From NCBI GenBank assembly GCA_965649825.1, contig OZ287695.1:1302001-1366000 (forward strand): 64,000 nt of DNA, in the 5' to 3' direction. Shown here one piece after another: positions 40,537-50,798 of the stretch. The notes under the pieces were generated by a model. It saw nothing but the letters and a program-made list of their open reading frames with translations. It did not search any database and was not told the DNA's origin. Both the position numbers and the translations under genes were made by a program. The stretch comes from Penicillus capitatus (lineage: Eukaryota > Chlorophyta). The stretch's first letter is position 1. Each line of letters begins with the position of its first letter.

Positions 40537-42132
40537 ATGAAAGAAACTGAAGAAGGAATTGTTTATCAGAAAGTGGAGATTCGGCGGTTTCCTACAGAAG
40601 TCGGCCGATCACAGAGCGATGGAAGCTACTGGAAGCGATTTCGGATTCAGTCCACGCGGCAAACGGGAACCGTGTCGTTTCTCAGTTTTTCTCCAGCGTT
40701 CCCTCATCGACTAGCAGCGACAAGCGGCACACGTGTCGTGTTGTACGACACCGATCCGCTCAAACCCGCTCAGGCCTTAAGCAAGTTCTCAGATCTAGCT
40801 CACGGCGGGTCTTTTCGGCAAGACGGTCGTCTTCTTGTCGCCGGATCCGAAGAAGGTCACATCAAGGTTCGTCACTGCCTGACTCCAAAGCGGATGATGG
40901 GAGACTCAGGTCTTCAACGTGGGCGATCGTTCACTGCTACGTCAATTTGAAGGACATAAGCGCCCCGTCCGTGTCACTCGATTCTGTCGCAGTCAGCTGC
41001 AAGTGCTGTCTGGCTCAGATGACACTACTGTTCGTCTGTGGGATCTTTCCGAAGCCAAACAGATCTGCCGACTGGACGGACATCTTGATTATGTACGCGC
41101 TGGGGTTCAAAGTCCCCGAGCAATGGATCTCTGGGCCACAGGTGGCTACGATCATATATGCCGCTTGTGGGATGTCCGACAGCGCCGTAGCGTCATAGAG
41201 GTGGATCATGGAGCACCGATCGAATCGGCCGTCTTTCTTCCTTCTGGGACATTGTTAGTGACGGCTGGAGGTCCTTTCTTATGTGTCTGGGATGCTTTGA
41301 CGACCGGCCGACTTTTGCGGAAACTTGAGACGCATCACAAGACCATCACTGTTGTTGATACTCTGCAAATGCCTGAGAATTCCTCGGCAGAAGCTCGACT
41401 GGTGTCGACATCGTTGGATCAACATGCTAAGATCTATGATCTGAATGAGTTCAGAGTTCTGCACGACACGCGTTACAAAAGTCCGATCCAGAGCTTCGCA
41501 TCGACGCCGGATGGTCACAGTTATGCCGTTGGTATGTCAAATGGCACCATTGTCCTAAGAGACAGCCGAAACATGACACTGACAGAACCTGCGAAAGAAG
41601 AGTTGTTGCCGCCTAACACCATCCGACAGAAGAAACCGAGATTGTCGGGATTCAATAAGCTCCTTAGGAAATTTAGGCATCGAGTCGACTCAAAAAGGCC
41701 GTTCCTTAATGATGTGTGTTGCAGGTATAGAGATGCACTGGACCTGGTTCTTAAGGAGGCAGACATCTGTGTCGTGACAGCTGTGGTGGAGGAACTGGCA
41801 GCAAGAGATGGTCTGGTGGGAGCTTTGTCTGGTCGCTCAGCTGATGACTTGATGCCAATCTTGGCTTTCATAGACAATCATGTCGGAAATCCTCAGTTTG
41901 CAGAGTTTGTCACTCCATTGCTCGAGATTTTGCTTAACCTGTATGAGGCAGAGGTGAGAATGAGTTTCTGCTTAACGGTGTCCAATGTGTGATGTTGTAG
42001 TTGACCGTCAAACCTTTAGATAAGAAACTGAATTGCATTCTGCGGTCTCTTCAGAGGGAACTCTCGCTTCTGGTCGAAATGAAAGGACTGAAGGGCCATC
42101 TGGAAGCTGTGCGCTTTAGCAAATTTAACTGA
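40537..42132 (+). CDS. UTP15: UTP15, SSU processome WD40 protein
   Basis: Part of the t-UTP/UTP-A complex needed for early 18S rRNA processing and rDNA transcription. Three exons (40537-40866, 40910-41953, 42001-42132; introns 43 and 47 bp) give 501 aa. The N-terminus has the family YWKRFR motif (near residue 29), followed by about six WD40 blades (GSDDTTVRLWDLSEAK, GGYDHICRLWDVRQ, STSLDQHAKIYDL). The C-terminal UTP15_C helical domain includes NKLLRKFRHRVDSKRPFLND, DALDLVLKEAD and a last exon with LQRELSLLVEMKGLKGHLE. Length and order match the family. Confidence 0.92.
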
Positions 42133-43062
42133 CATCTTTACGGTACACGCTGTTGTTTTCGCAAAAAAGAGGTCTCGTTATTGAAAAGGACTACGCCCTT
42201 TGCTCGTCACTTGAACTATAAGGTTTCTTGCGCATCTGACTAAACATGTATACAGGAAAGAAAATGCAATAGAGGGCAAAGCGCTGACTGGAGTGATATG
42301 GATTCATAAGAGGATGCATAAAACAACTTAGAATTCTAGTTCCCACAAGATTCGACGGCGACAGATGCAAAGATACCTGCAAGGTTTTCTTTCATGCGCA
42401 TAGATAAACACTAGATGGAAAGCAGATTTTGGAATCGAAACTCCATCATCTTAGATTCCCATCATCACACACACTTGCTGGCTTTCTGCAAAAGTCGACA
42501 TCCTGTTGGATGCGAATACACAGGTTGGCTGCCCCAACATTAAGACAACGTTGTAACTGCGAATTGGCGATACTGATAATTGCCGTACCGTGCATGATCG
42601 AAAAACGTAAGACAACTAAACAACTGACGAAGTCAAATTCAATCAAAAAAGGCAATCGTCGAAGGATCGGAGCCGATCGAAGGCAATCGTCGAAGGATCG
42701 GAGCCGATCGAAGGCAATCGTCGAAGGATCGGACTGGTCTGAACTGACGGATTTGAGCACAGTCGAATCGATTCCGATTGATTCTGACTCAGAGCAATGA
42801 TTTATCAAACGAGTCAGGGCATCAATTTGATTTTGAGAAACAGCCCTCGATTCGATTTGAAGTTAGACGAAAATCACTCGCAGCCTTTTGCGTCGACAAA
42901 TGCATTGGCCGTTCGCCATGAGATACGTACGATGACAGACAACATCAACGTTTATCGACAATAAGTTGTTGGTGAAGCTTTTGTGAGTTCAAAGACATCA
43001 TATTAGAGGAACTCAGTAGTTTACATTAGTATCTTTATGGCAAACAATCCGTCAGATGACAC
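42133..43062. other. intergenic region with a short tandem repeat
   Basis: No convincing gene. A minus-strand frame of 63 aa (42382-42191) contains one hydrophobic segment and a basic tail, and could be a small mitochondrial or membrane protein, but nothing confirms it. Frames over 42429-42808 on both strands are generated by the tandem repeat listed separately. Confidence 0.4.
42649..42733. repeat. 31-bp direct tandem repeat, about 2.8 copies
   Basis: The unit starts AAGGCAATCGTCGAAGGATC and is repeated exactly at 42649, 42680 and 42711, the last copy being partial. It contains GATC-type palindromes. It is a minisatellite in a non-coding stretch. Confidence 0.9.
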
Positions 43063-44619
43063 CTAGTCGGTCTTAATGTAAAACAATTGGCGCTTTCCGA
43101 AATCGTTTTCTCGGAAGGTGCTATTTCCGTGTATTTCTGGAGAATAGACATGGTGTGGATATTGCGTCATTAGCCGATAGTCTTTTTCCGACGCCTGACG
43201 CATTCCCTAGATGCCACAGATTCAATGTCGTGTCTCATGTCTGGCAATATTTGTTTACTTTGATGCGTAAGAAAACAAAAAGACTGGAAAGGGTATCATC
43301 CATGTGGAATCTCCGCTGAACGGAAAGGCCATCCGGAAAGCGTATCGAACACGTAATGACATCTTCTGCATCATCGGCAACTTCAGGACCTAGTTCTTGC
43401 TCCACTGTTCGATCGATGAATTCCTCAGAGGGGAGCAAGGGGAGCACCTCGTTCTGCGAGGACCCGTGAAAAAAAGCGAGGATGATCCTGTGCTTACCTG
43501 CTGGCCGTCGATGGTGGATATCTCTTCTTGCTTCCGTCTGGCAATTTTGAACGAACTTTGTCTTTTCGACGGGCCAAAGGACATTCGATTTGTTTCTTCC
43601 AGTCGACTCTTCAGCGTCTCTTGCAGTTCAGCAGAAGGCAAAACATCAACCTCCAAATCTGTCTGGAGTATGGATACCGCGCCTGCAGGTTCTAATTCAA
43701 CAACCTACACATCAACGCAGTGGATATCACTATGCACTCCTCTTCCCTCTTACCTTGAGATCATGTTTCTGAAGCGTATCAATAAGTAATGATATTTCGA
43801 TGACGTCTCCTTCCGTCAAAGTACTGTAGCGTGAGAGCGTCTCTTCAAGAATCTCTTTTGTGTTGTCGCCCACTGCCTCATGAAATCCTTGTTTGATAGG
43901 TTGTAAACGGGCAAAGGTGCCATCGAGCAATCTCTTGTAGCATACCTTAACATCTCCCTGGCACTCTCCCTGAAAACCACCCCTAAACTCGAGATGTCCA
44001 TGGACAACAAAGATGCTCACATCTTGACCCCAGAGACAACGTCGTACGTGAGGAGGCAACAAAATGGTTCCTTCTGCTGCCGAGAAGTGCAGCACACCGA
44101 CGTGAGTACGATTGCCATTCTCTGTTGTCAATTCGAACAACAACGCTCCATTCCGGTACGCCTCTTGTCGCATCAGTTCTTGACTCATAGACGCCGGGAG
44201 AACAACCTGAAACATTAGTAGAGACTGAGGATTTCATGGCTGCTCCGTCCTTCACTCTACCTTATCCATCCATCTCTTAATGCCGTAGCTCTTGGCCATG
44301 TCTTCCGACAAGACAGCAGGCGACAGAGTGGCTTCAAGCAACACACCCCTATTGTTCTCTCTTAACTGGTCGCGCCGTTCCTCTTCCTGAGACGACTTCT
44401 GTCTCAAAGAGCAGCAGTGGATAAGGTAACGACCTGTTGGCGACGCTGTTCTTCGAGCAAATGCTTCTCCCTTGCTCGTTGCTCGATTTCTGCTCTTCGT
44501 TTTTTAGCTTCAAGACGTTCCCGTTCGAGTTTCTGGAGCTTTTGCTTTTCTTTGAATTTTCGCTCGACAGATTCTTTTTCGAATTTGCGTTGACGCGATT
44601 CGATTTCTTTGGCAAACAT
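43063..44619 (-). CDS. UFD1-N domain protein with C-terminal UBX domain
   Basis: Six exons (44619-44434, 44386-44261, 44206-43754, 43704-43498, 43453-43259, 43206-43063; introns 47, 54, 49, 44 and 52 bp) give 436 aa. An N-terminal Lys/Glu/Arg coiled coil comes first (about 1-80), then a UFD1-like double-psi barrel: VVLPASMSQELMRQEAYRNG, THVGVLHFSAAEGTILLPP, LLDGTFARLQPIKQGF, and TLTEGDVIEI. The C-terminus holds a UBX fold: SIRFPDGLSVQRRFHMDDTL, then EKDYRLMTQYPHHVYSPE. UFD1 and UBX proteins both bind p97/Cdc48, so this is probably a p97 cofactor acting in ubiquitin-dependent unfolding. The coiled coil plus UFD1-N order recalls plant PRLI-interacting factor K, which has a zinc finger instead of UBX. 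The start at 44619 could be moved up to 44703. Confidence 0.85.
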
Positions 44620-44684
44620 CTTCCTCTCGATATTCTCAACGATCGGTCGTTTTATATGGACAATCACGTCATGATAACAAAACA

Positions 44685-46734
44685 TTAGTTGACAGTCGTG
44701 CAATCGCTGGAAACGTCTCGATCATTCTCTGTGTTGATTTTTCCCTCAAGCTCGACGATTCTAAGCTGACTCTTTCGCAAATCGCGCTCTCTCGCATGTA
44801 GCAAACCCTATGATCGACAGCGATCCGATAAGACCGATATATCGAAGGGCATGCACCTGAAGGCGTCGCATCGACGCGATGACAGGTGATGTTGAATCGC
44901 AACTCTCTTCGCTCTGCATCGATTCGCTGAGGCGTCTCTCCAGTTCCTCGATCTGTTGCTGCAATGCAAAACGTTCGCGTTCCAGTGTAGCAACAGAACA
45001 TCTGCCACATGATGGTCGCTGTAAAGAGAACGATTTGCTTATCGATTTACTTGAGAATGTCGTTCTCTCGGATGTTCTCTTCGAGTTTCTGTTTGAGATC
45101 TTGCTCCCGAAGCTTGACTTCTCTGAACTGTGTGGTGATCAGAGTCGTTTCCTGAGCCAGAAGATCGATGTCGATCGCTAATTCTGCGATAAGCAAAGCG
45201 AACCGTTAAATCCTTCTCGAGTCGATCGATCTTCTCTCGTAATTCTGCCTCTTTGGAGCGATCGGCCTGATATTGCGCATCGCATTCTCTGAGTCTGTCC
45301 ATCGATTCATCGTTCTTAGATCGTTCTCGCTCCTGCAGTCAGTGCCCTCGGGAAAGAATCATCGATCTGTTGCAACTTACAAGGTCTTCTTGATACTTTC
45401 GGATATCGTTCTGTAGAGTCGTAGCTTTAGATCGATTCTCTTCTACAACGCGTTTCATTGTCTCGATCTCTATTTCCCGCTTCGATCGATCATCCTCCAT
45501 TTCCGAAATGCGTGCCCTTTGGAAATCCACGAGCTCCTGCAGCAAACGATCGGTGCTGGCTAAGCAATGTCGATCTGCATACATCATATTGCTTCAGCTT
45601 CTCTTCGATCGATCGCACACGAAGGTCGCTTTGCGTGCATTGACTTTCCAATTGGACAACCATCGATTTCAGATCGCCGATTGCCATGTCCTTCTTGTCC
45701 TTCTCTTCTTCTAGATGCTTAATCTTTGAAGCGGAATCGACGTTTGTCACGTCCAGTTCGTTTGTGAGCGACCGCTTTGTCCTCTCCAACACCGAAATCT
45801 TTTGCAGGAGATATCAGGCATGAAACATACAATATAGTGCACACCTGCTGGCTCTGTTGTGCATTGAGCTTTGTCTGTTGTCTGTTCTGCTCCTGAGCTT
45901 TTTGGAGGTCTTCCTCCAGCTGCGCACTCTCTTGTGACTTTCTTTCGAAACTCTCTTGTATCTTCTCCAGTTCTTGCCGAAGCTGTAAACACATTCTCTC
46001 CCACTCTCTACTCTCTTTTGTCTTGTCCTCCAAAGATTTGTCATATTCCGCTTGCTGGTTTTTGAACGTTTCTTCGACATCGTTCAGTTGCTCGACAAGG
46101 CGTTGACTCTCGAGGCCCATCGACTCAATCTGTTTGCTTTTTTCATAAAGGGCATTGCGCATTGAAGTCTCTTTTTGTCTGGCAAACTTCAAATCGGCAG
46201 ATTGTCTAGCAGATCGCTTGCTTAGGCGATCAAATTTGGTACCCAAGTCTTCTTCGACCATTTGTTTGCCATCCTAAGAACGTAACCCCTATTTCTCAGA
46301 CGAAAATGAGACATAAAGAGATTCGAGTTCACAAGGCAAGAAGACGCATCGATGGTGCTTCCTTCGTTTTCTTTGTTTCTTCTGCGAAAAGGCTAAACCA
46401 GATTCTCTGTGATGCCGTATCAGGGCACATGAATCGTTTACTCGAGATGTGGTGCGACGGAATCGAGTTCTTCGCGGCACATCGCCGCCGTTACCTCTGT
46501 GTTCCATAACGTCAACGAGTTGCGTCGCCACGTCGACCCTATCGATATCAAAAGCGATGGCCCAAATCGCTCGCTGTATCGGAGACACCATTGTGCAAGT
46601 TTTTTCTGCAGTCTATGGTTATCAGCCTCTGCGAGTCGAAGTTCCTCAATCGAAGAACTTCGATCCGACGACACCCACGATTCCATCGACCGACGATCGG
46701 AATCCTCATCTTCTCGGTCGTAAAGCGAAGACAT
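44685..46734 (-). CDS. long coiled-coil protein, unknown
   Basis: Multi-exon gene with regular introns of about 45-55 bp. After an acidic/Ser start (MSSLYDREDEDSDRRSMES), nearly the whole product is heptad-rich: KFDRLSKRSARQSADLKFAR, LEKIQESFERKSQESAQLEE, SVLERTKRSLTNELDV, KLREQDLKQKLEENI, and the final RLSESMQSEES ... RERDLRKSQLRIVELEGKI. The last exon ends at 44685. Junctions I checked in the middle and 3' half keep frame and coil; the joins between about 46260 and 46600 are unresolved. It resembles centrosomal, basal-body or Golgi tethers in composition, but no family can be named. Confidence 0.6.
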
Positions 46735-46965
46735 ATGTCAAACGAACCTTTGTTTTGTCGTCGTGACCGATTCTGAAAGTCAACGATCGAGGAATGCGCT
46801 CATTCCTATCAGCGATACCGACGAACGCAAGTCTGTCTTGCTCTTTCTGCAGATATCCCTTTCGTTTTGTGTTTTTCCGCGACCGAAAATAACGAGACTA
46901 TGGAGTGACTTCAGAAGGCGTCGCACTTACAGCTAATCGAATCGACAAAGCTTAGAGCAAGGCAT

Positions 46966-47572
46966 CTATTCAACCTCTCCTGATTCGTAGAGATAAGTTA
47001 GGGTACACTTGCCGCAGTAGATTCGATCGAAATGCGTCGCCATAAAGATTCCTGGCCCACACGTTGGGCATTCCTTTTTGCAGCGGATCACTTTTTGGCC
47101 TTCCACCTATATCACCCCACTCAGAGCTACTGTACTGCCAATGACATCGCCTTCTCACCTTATACATTTTCAGAGCTCTGAGCTTCACGTGTTGTCTCTT
47201 GTGCCCGGGCTTCTTCGGTTTGGTGTAGGTCTTCTTTTTGCGTTTCTTACCGCCACCCAACAACTGCACGTGTGCCTCTAAGGTACAGCCTTCTTCTACG
47301 CCCAGTTCCTTCAGAGTAGCTGTTTCTTTCAAGACGTGAGAGCCCAGAACGAAGTAATGCTCCGACCAATCCTCGTCTAAAGCAACTACCCCTTCACAGA
47401 GAACTCTGCAAACAACTTGCCATCGGCTTCTCGGTTTAAGATTTGGCGCAGAGTATCGACTGTCGCTTTCTTGGGCAGAAGAACGCTATGTGTGCGATCT
47501 AGACAGCGCTGCCCCTGATTAGTGAACAGAACTGTACGTCGATAGCGTACTCGATTTGACGAAAATCCTCAT
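46966..47572 (-). CDS. RPS27A: eS31 (S27a) fused to a degenerate ubiquitin-like domain
   Basis: Four exons (47572-47561, 47514-47398, 47359-47159, 47106-46966; introns 46, 38 and 52 bp) give 156 aa, exactly the length of human ubiquitin-S27a. The C-terminal ribosomal part is conventional: [30 protein letters not shown], and the zinc finger [20 protein letters not shown] followed by CGKC. The 79-residue N-terminal domain begins MRIF and ends LLGG, but in between shares little with ubiquitin (for example [20 protein letters not shown] instead of the usual strand/helix sequence). The GG|GKKRKK junction suggests it is still cleaved. The 12-nt first exon and 38-bp intron 2 are the weakest joins. 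It diverges from CSL4, about 90 bp between starts. Confidence 0.88.
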
Positions 47573-47661
47573 CGTAGTGTTTGGAAGTCGACGACGACGC
47601 GAAGCGTGAATAGAGAAGGCGGCTAAATGACAATGTGTCAATGTGATCATTTTGTCGGACA

Positions 47662-48560
47662 ATGGTGGTCTTGCCTGGCGATCGTCTTTGCGCAGAAGTG
47701 CGTCGTCCGTACCCATAGTAGACATTGAACAAACAGTCTCTTTCTCTCAAGAGCGAAGCGAGATCGGGGAGAGGAACGTACACTCGAGCAAACGATGTCC
47801 ATGCTTCCAGAATGGGCGAGATGAATGTATCAAGCAACGACAGCTTTGTAGATGCTTTTTCGCAAAAACCCGAAAGAAGTAAGTAGTGTTGACCAGGAAA
47901 GGGTGATGGAGGTTCGGATGCCGAATAAAAATGATGAAACGGAGGCGCTGGCGCCACAGCCAGGAAAAGAAGTCTTCGCTCGAGTCTATATCACCCTTCG
48001 GCATCAATGATCGAAACAGCGGTTATGATACGCAGGTCACACGAATCTTTTCGCGTCATGTAAATGTCGACATCCTGGCCGTTGGAGATGATCCACTACC
48101 TCTTTCATTCAAAGGACAGATCAGGTAGATCTCTGGCACGTCACATCATTGAACACTCTATATCATCCGCGTTCAGAATCCAAGACCTTTCACAGAAGAA
48201 TCCGGACCAAGTAGCGTCAATCGGATAATGGATCTTCGATCGAATTCTGAAATGCAGGTCGTCATCGCGCAATGCGTTCGACCGGGGGACATTATTCGCG
48301 GCAAAGTTCTTTATCGAAGCGATGCCTATGGATTCTGCTTATCGACGAAAGAAGACCCATTTGGTGTTGTTCATGCCGAAAGCTTCTTAGGTCAGGACCA
48401 ACTGTCCTATCAGTCAGGGCGAATGGGATGCGCAGGCCATCCTATGACGATCGTCGATAAGAGTACAATGTCCTGTCCGATCACAAAAGTGCAAGAAGCT
48501 CGAAAAGTTGCCACCCGAAAATTGGTTAGCAACGACAAGGCATGGAATGAGAGAGCCTGA
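47662..48560 (+). CDS. CSL4: exosome cap subunit CSL4 (EXOSC1)
   Basis: Seven short exons (47662-47697, 47752-47847, 47897-47983, 48036-48124, 48177-48210, 48258-48390, 48436-48560; introns 45-54 bp) give 199 aa, the family size. N-terminal domain: VVLPGDRLCAE then GRGTYTRANDVHASRMGEMN. S1 domain: PGKEVFARVTRIFSRHVNVD, GDDPLPLSFKGQIR, QCVRPGDIIRGKVL, YGFCLSTKEDPFGVV. The end has a metal-binding-like MSCPITKVQEARKVA. The gene cannot be seen as one frame; all phases agree when spliced. CSL4 is a cap protein that gives RNA access to the exosome, and its partner helicase MTR4 is 22 kb away. Confidence 0.9.
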
Positions 48561-48597
48561 ATTAAATGTCACATCATCACGCAGGACATCCGATAAG

Positions 48598-49622
48598 ATG
48601 ACGTTCTCTACGAACTTGCATTCTTTCCCTTCGTCGCTGCGTCGTCCTAAGGGACAGAATCCGGCGAACAGCCACTTGAGATCGGTGCATGTCGACAGAT
48701 CTGGTTCTGTATCGGAAGCTCTCGCGGCGGCGCGTCGAACGCGTCATCAATCGTCGTGCAGTGCGCAAAGGTCGCCGAATTCGACTCTTGGGAAAGCTCA
48801 TTCGCCATCATGGCGCCTTCGTGCTCGCCGGGTCGATTCGCCCATCTTGCCACCGGTGATTCAGCTTGGAAGAGGAGCAGAGGTATGCGTTACGCGCATG
48901 TACCAAACGATCACTTCAGTAGAGATAAGCTTCCTTCCTCAGGAGGCTATGGATCTCTATTCGTACCTTTTGCGGAATCGCATCGTCTTTCTGGGTGGAT
49001 TTGTCGATTTCGAGATGGCGACGAAGATTGTGGGATCCATCTTGGCACTAGATGCCCTAGATAGTGAAGAAGACATCAAACTCTACATTAACTCACCAGG
49101 TGACGCATTTCCATGTGAATCCAGAACAGCATAGCATCTGTACTAGCAGGTGGTTCCATCTACGCGATTCTGGGAGTTGTGGATGTTCTCAGAGCCACTA
49201 AGGCAGATGTGAGCACTGTAGCCTTTGGCATCACTGGCGGAAACGCCTCTCTGATTTTGGTTGATCTCACATCGAAAGAACAGACAGCAAAAATGTTTGA
49301 TGTGACAGGCGGCTGGAACAAAAAGCAAGAGATATGCAATGCCGAGTTCTCGGATCCTCCTGCAGCAACCAGCCGGATACATCGCTGGCAGTTCGGTCGA
49401 AGCAAACATCACTGCGACCGAACTAGACAGATCCCTTCAGGTATTAAGACACTAGGAATGTGACGCATATTATCGGCTTTCTTTGGTCCGTAGGTCATCA
49501 CACATTTGTTTGCCGAGTTTACGGGACAGAGTGTCGAACAAATGGAAATGGAAACCAACCGCGAGAACTTCTTATCTCCAGAAGCAGCTGTTGAACTTGG
49601 CATTATTGATGCCGTCGTGTAA
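48598..49622 (+). CDS. CLPR: ClpR-type plastid Clp protease subunit, catalytically dead
   Basis: Five exons (48598-48882, 48925-49099, 49150-49259, 49309-49440, 49494-49622; introns 42, 50, 49 and 53 bp) give 276 aa. About 85 N-terminal residues are Ser/Arg/His-rich, a simple transit peptide. The ClpP fold follows: DLYSYLLRNRIVFLGGFVD, DSEEDIKLYINSPGGSIYAI, GYIAGSSVEANITATELDRS, and FTGQSVEQMEMETNRENFLSP. The Ser nucleophile loop (G-x-A-A-S-M) reads GITGGNASLIL, so Ser is missing, and the His of R-I-M-I-H-Q-P is Gln (RILLQQP). It therefore belongs to the ClpR class that builds the plastid/cyanobacterial Clp core next to active ClpP subunits. Its stop is 14 bp from the stop of the next gene on the other strand. 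Confidence 0.9.
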
Positions 49623-49636
49623 AGACAGGATATTGG

Positions 49637-50079
49637 TCACTCGATATGAGATCGATGAAAATGCACACTTGTCCATGAGCCATTAATGATTTGCCACACT
49701 CGCGTCTCTTCAGATTTCAATGTCTTCAATCCCTCATCCGTTCGGATTTGCTGTAAACGGAGATATGTCACCACTGCTGCTTCAGATCCCAGCATGCGTA
49801 CCTACGCACGATCACGCTCGTCTGTGATGAGATCGATTGTCGATCGACGACGACTTTCGGTTGACACATGTTTTGTTTTGGAGGCGTTCTGCCGTTCGTG
49901 CCATGCTGATCGAAATACCATTTGTGGAAATCTTGTCCTTCTACTAACGTGCCTCTGGCTTCTGGTTCAAAGCAGGTCATATCTTCGGAGCAGAGCAAGG
50001 CATAAGTACTGAAGTCGCTGTCGGCGATGCTGTTCAAGAGCTTTCGCGTCAGCGTCAAAAGTTTCGCCTCGTCCGACAT
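49637..50079 (-). CDS. CaMKII association-domain / NTF2-like protein
   Basis: Two exons (50079-49855 and 49801-49637) with a 53-bp intron give 129 aa. It consists solely of a CaMKII_AD cone fold: EAKLLTLTRKLLNSIADSDF, TCFEPEARGTLVEGQDFHKW, SEAAVVTYLRL, SEETRVWQIINGSW, and VHFHRS. In animal CaMKII this domain assembles the dodecamer; stand-alone versions occur in many algae and bacteria, and may bind small ligands. No kinase is attached or adjacent. The start at 50079 (MSDEAKLL) is preferred over the upstream open frame. It diverges from COX5C with about 170 bp between starts. Confidence 0.88.
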
Positions 50080-50252
50080 ACGATCGACCCGATCGGTTGC
50101 ACAGAGACGTCTTGAATGTCGTCGTAGCGACGGAAGAGGGTGGTGGCTGCGGGGGAGACGAACGCGTGGCACCGTCGAGCTCCAACGGATCGTCCTGGGC
50201 AAATGAACGCCCATCGAATTCGATCAATTGAATCGATCGTCACGCGGACGCT

Positions 50253-50530
50253 ATGAGCAAAGAAGCGGCGAAGTTGGCTGCGATTCACGCACCGAAAATC
50301 TATGCGGAGTACGGAGCGGGCAGCTCCCGTCCGAGCGCCGTACGAGAAATCCTGACAGGTCTCACTCTCGGCGTCGCACTCGGATTCGTCTGGAAGGTCT
50401 CATCCCTTTAACCCACTCCTCTTCGCAGCGTCTCTTCTAATAGACGTACCATTGGAACGAGAAAAAGAAGATCAATAAGTACTATGAAGATCTCGCAAAG
50501 ATTTACGAACGCGAAGACGCAGAAGTCTGA
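50253..50530 (+). CDS. COX5C: cytochrome c oxidase subunit 5C-like
   Basis: Two exons (50253-50396 and 50444-50530) with a 47-bp intron give 76 aa. The features of plant COX5C are present: PSAVREILTGLTLGVALGF (helix start), WKTYHWNEKKKINKYYEDLA after the membrane helix. The upstream intron junction splits WK|TYHWNEKK. COX5C is a small single-helix accessory subunit of mitochondrial complex IV, best known in plants and algae. It is too short for confident detection alone but the match is specific. Confidence 0.82.
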
Positions 50531-50798
50531 TACCTATGGTGGTGCTTCTCGACATCATCGATCCTTTCATGGACCGTCTGACATCTGTAATGGAGATTGA
50601 GTGCAACAGATGTCTCTTAGAAACTTTAACAGATGTTGATTGTCACAGCTAAAGAGAGATAACAGCACGTCAGCAGCAGAGCGATCATCAGAAGTTTGAG
50701 CTCTTCGAAACTGTCTTCATATATCGTCATCATAGCAGACATGTTTGTGCTTCTTGAATAAATTTCAGCAGCAAGTGGGGTGGTCACATAGCAGCGGC

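Noticed and set aside
42429-42808. Overlapping frames of about 120 aa on both strands
   Set aside because: They are produced by the 31-bp tandem repeat and have no domain or splice support.
47499-47957. A 152-aa minus-strand frame that looked like a gene
   Set aside because: It is the antisense shadow of CSL4 exons 1-3, and its end runs through the eS31 start; both real genes explain the region.
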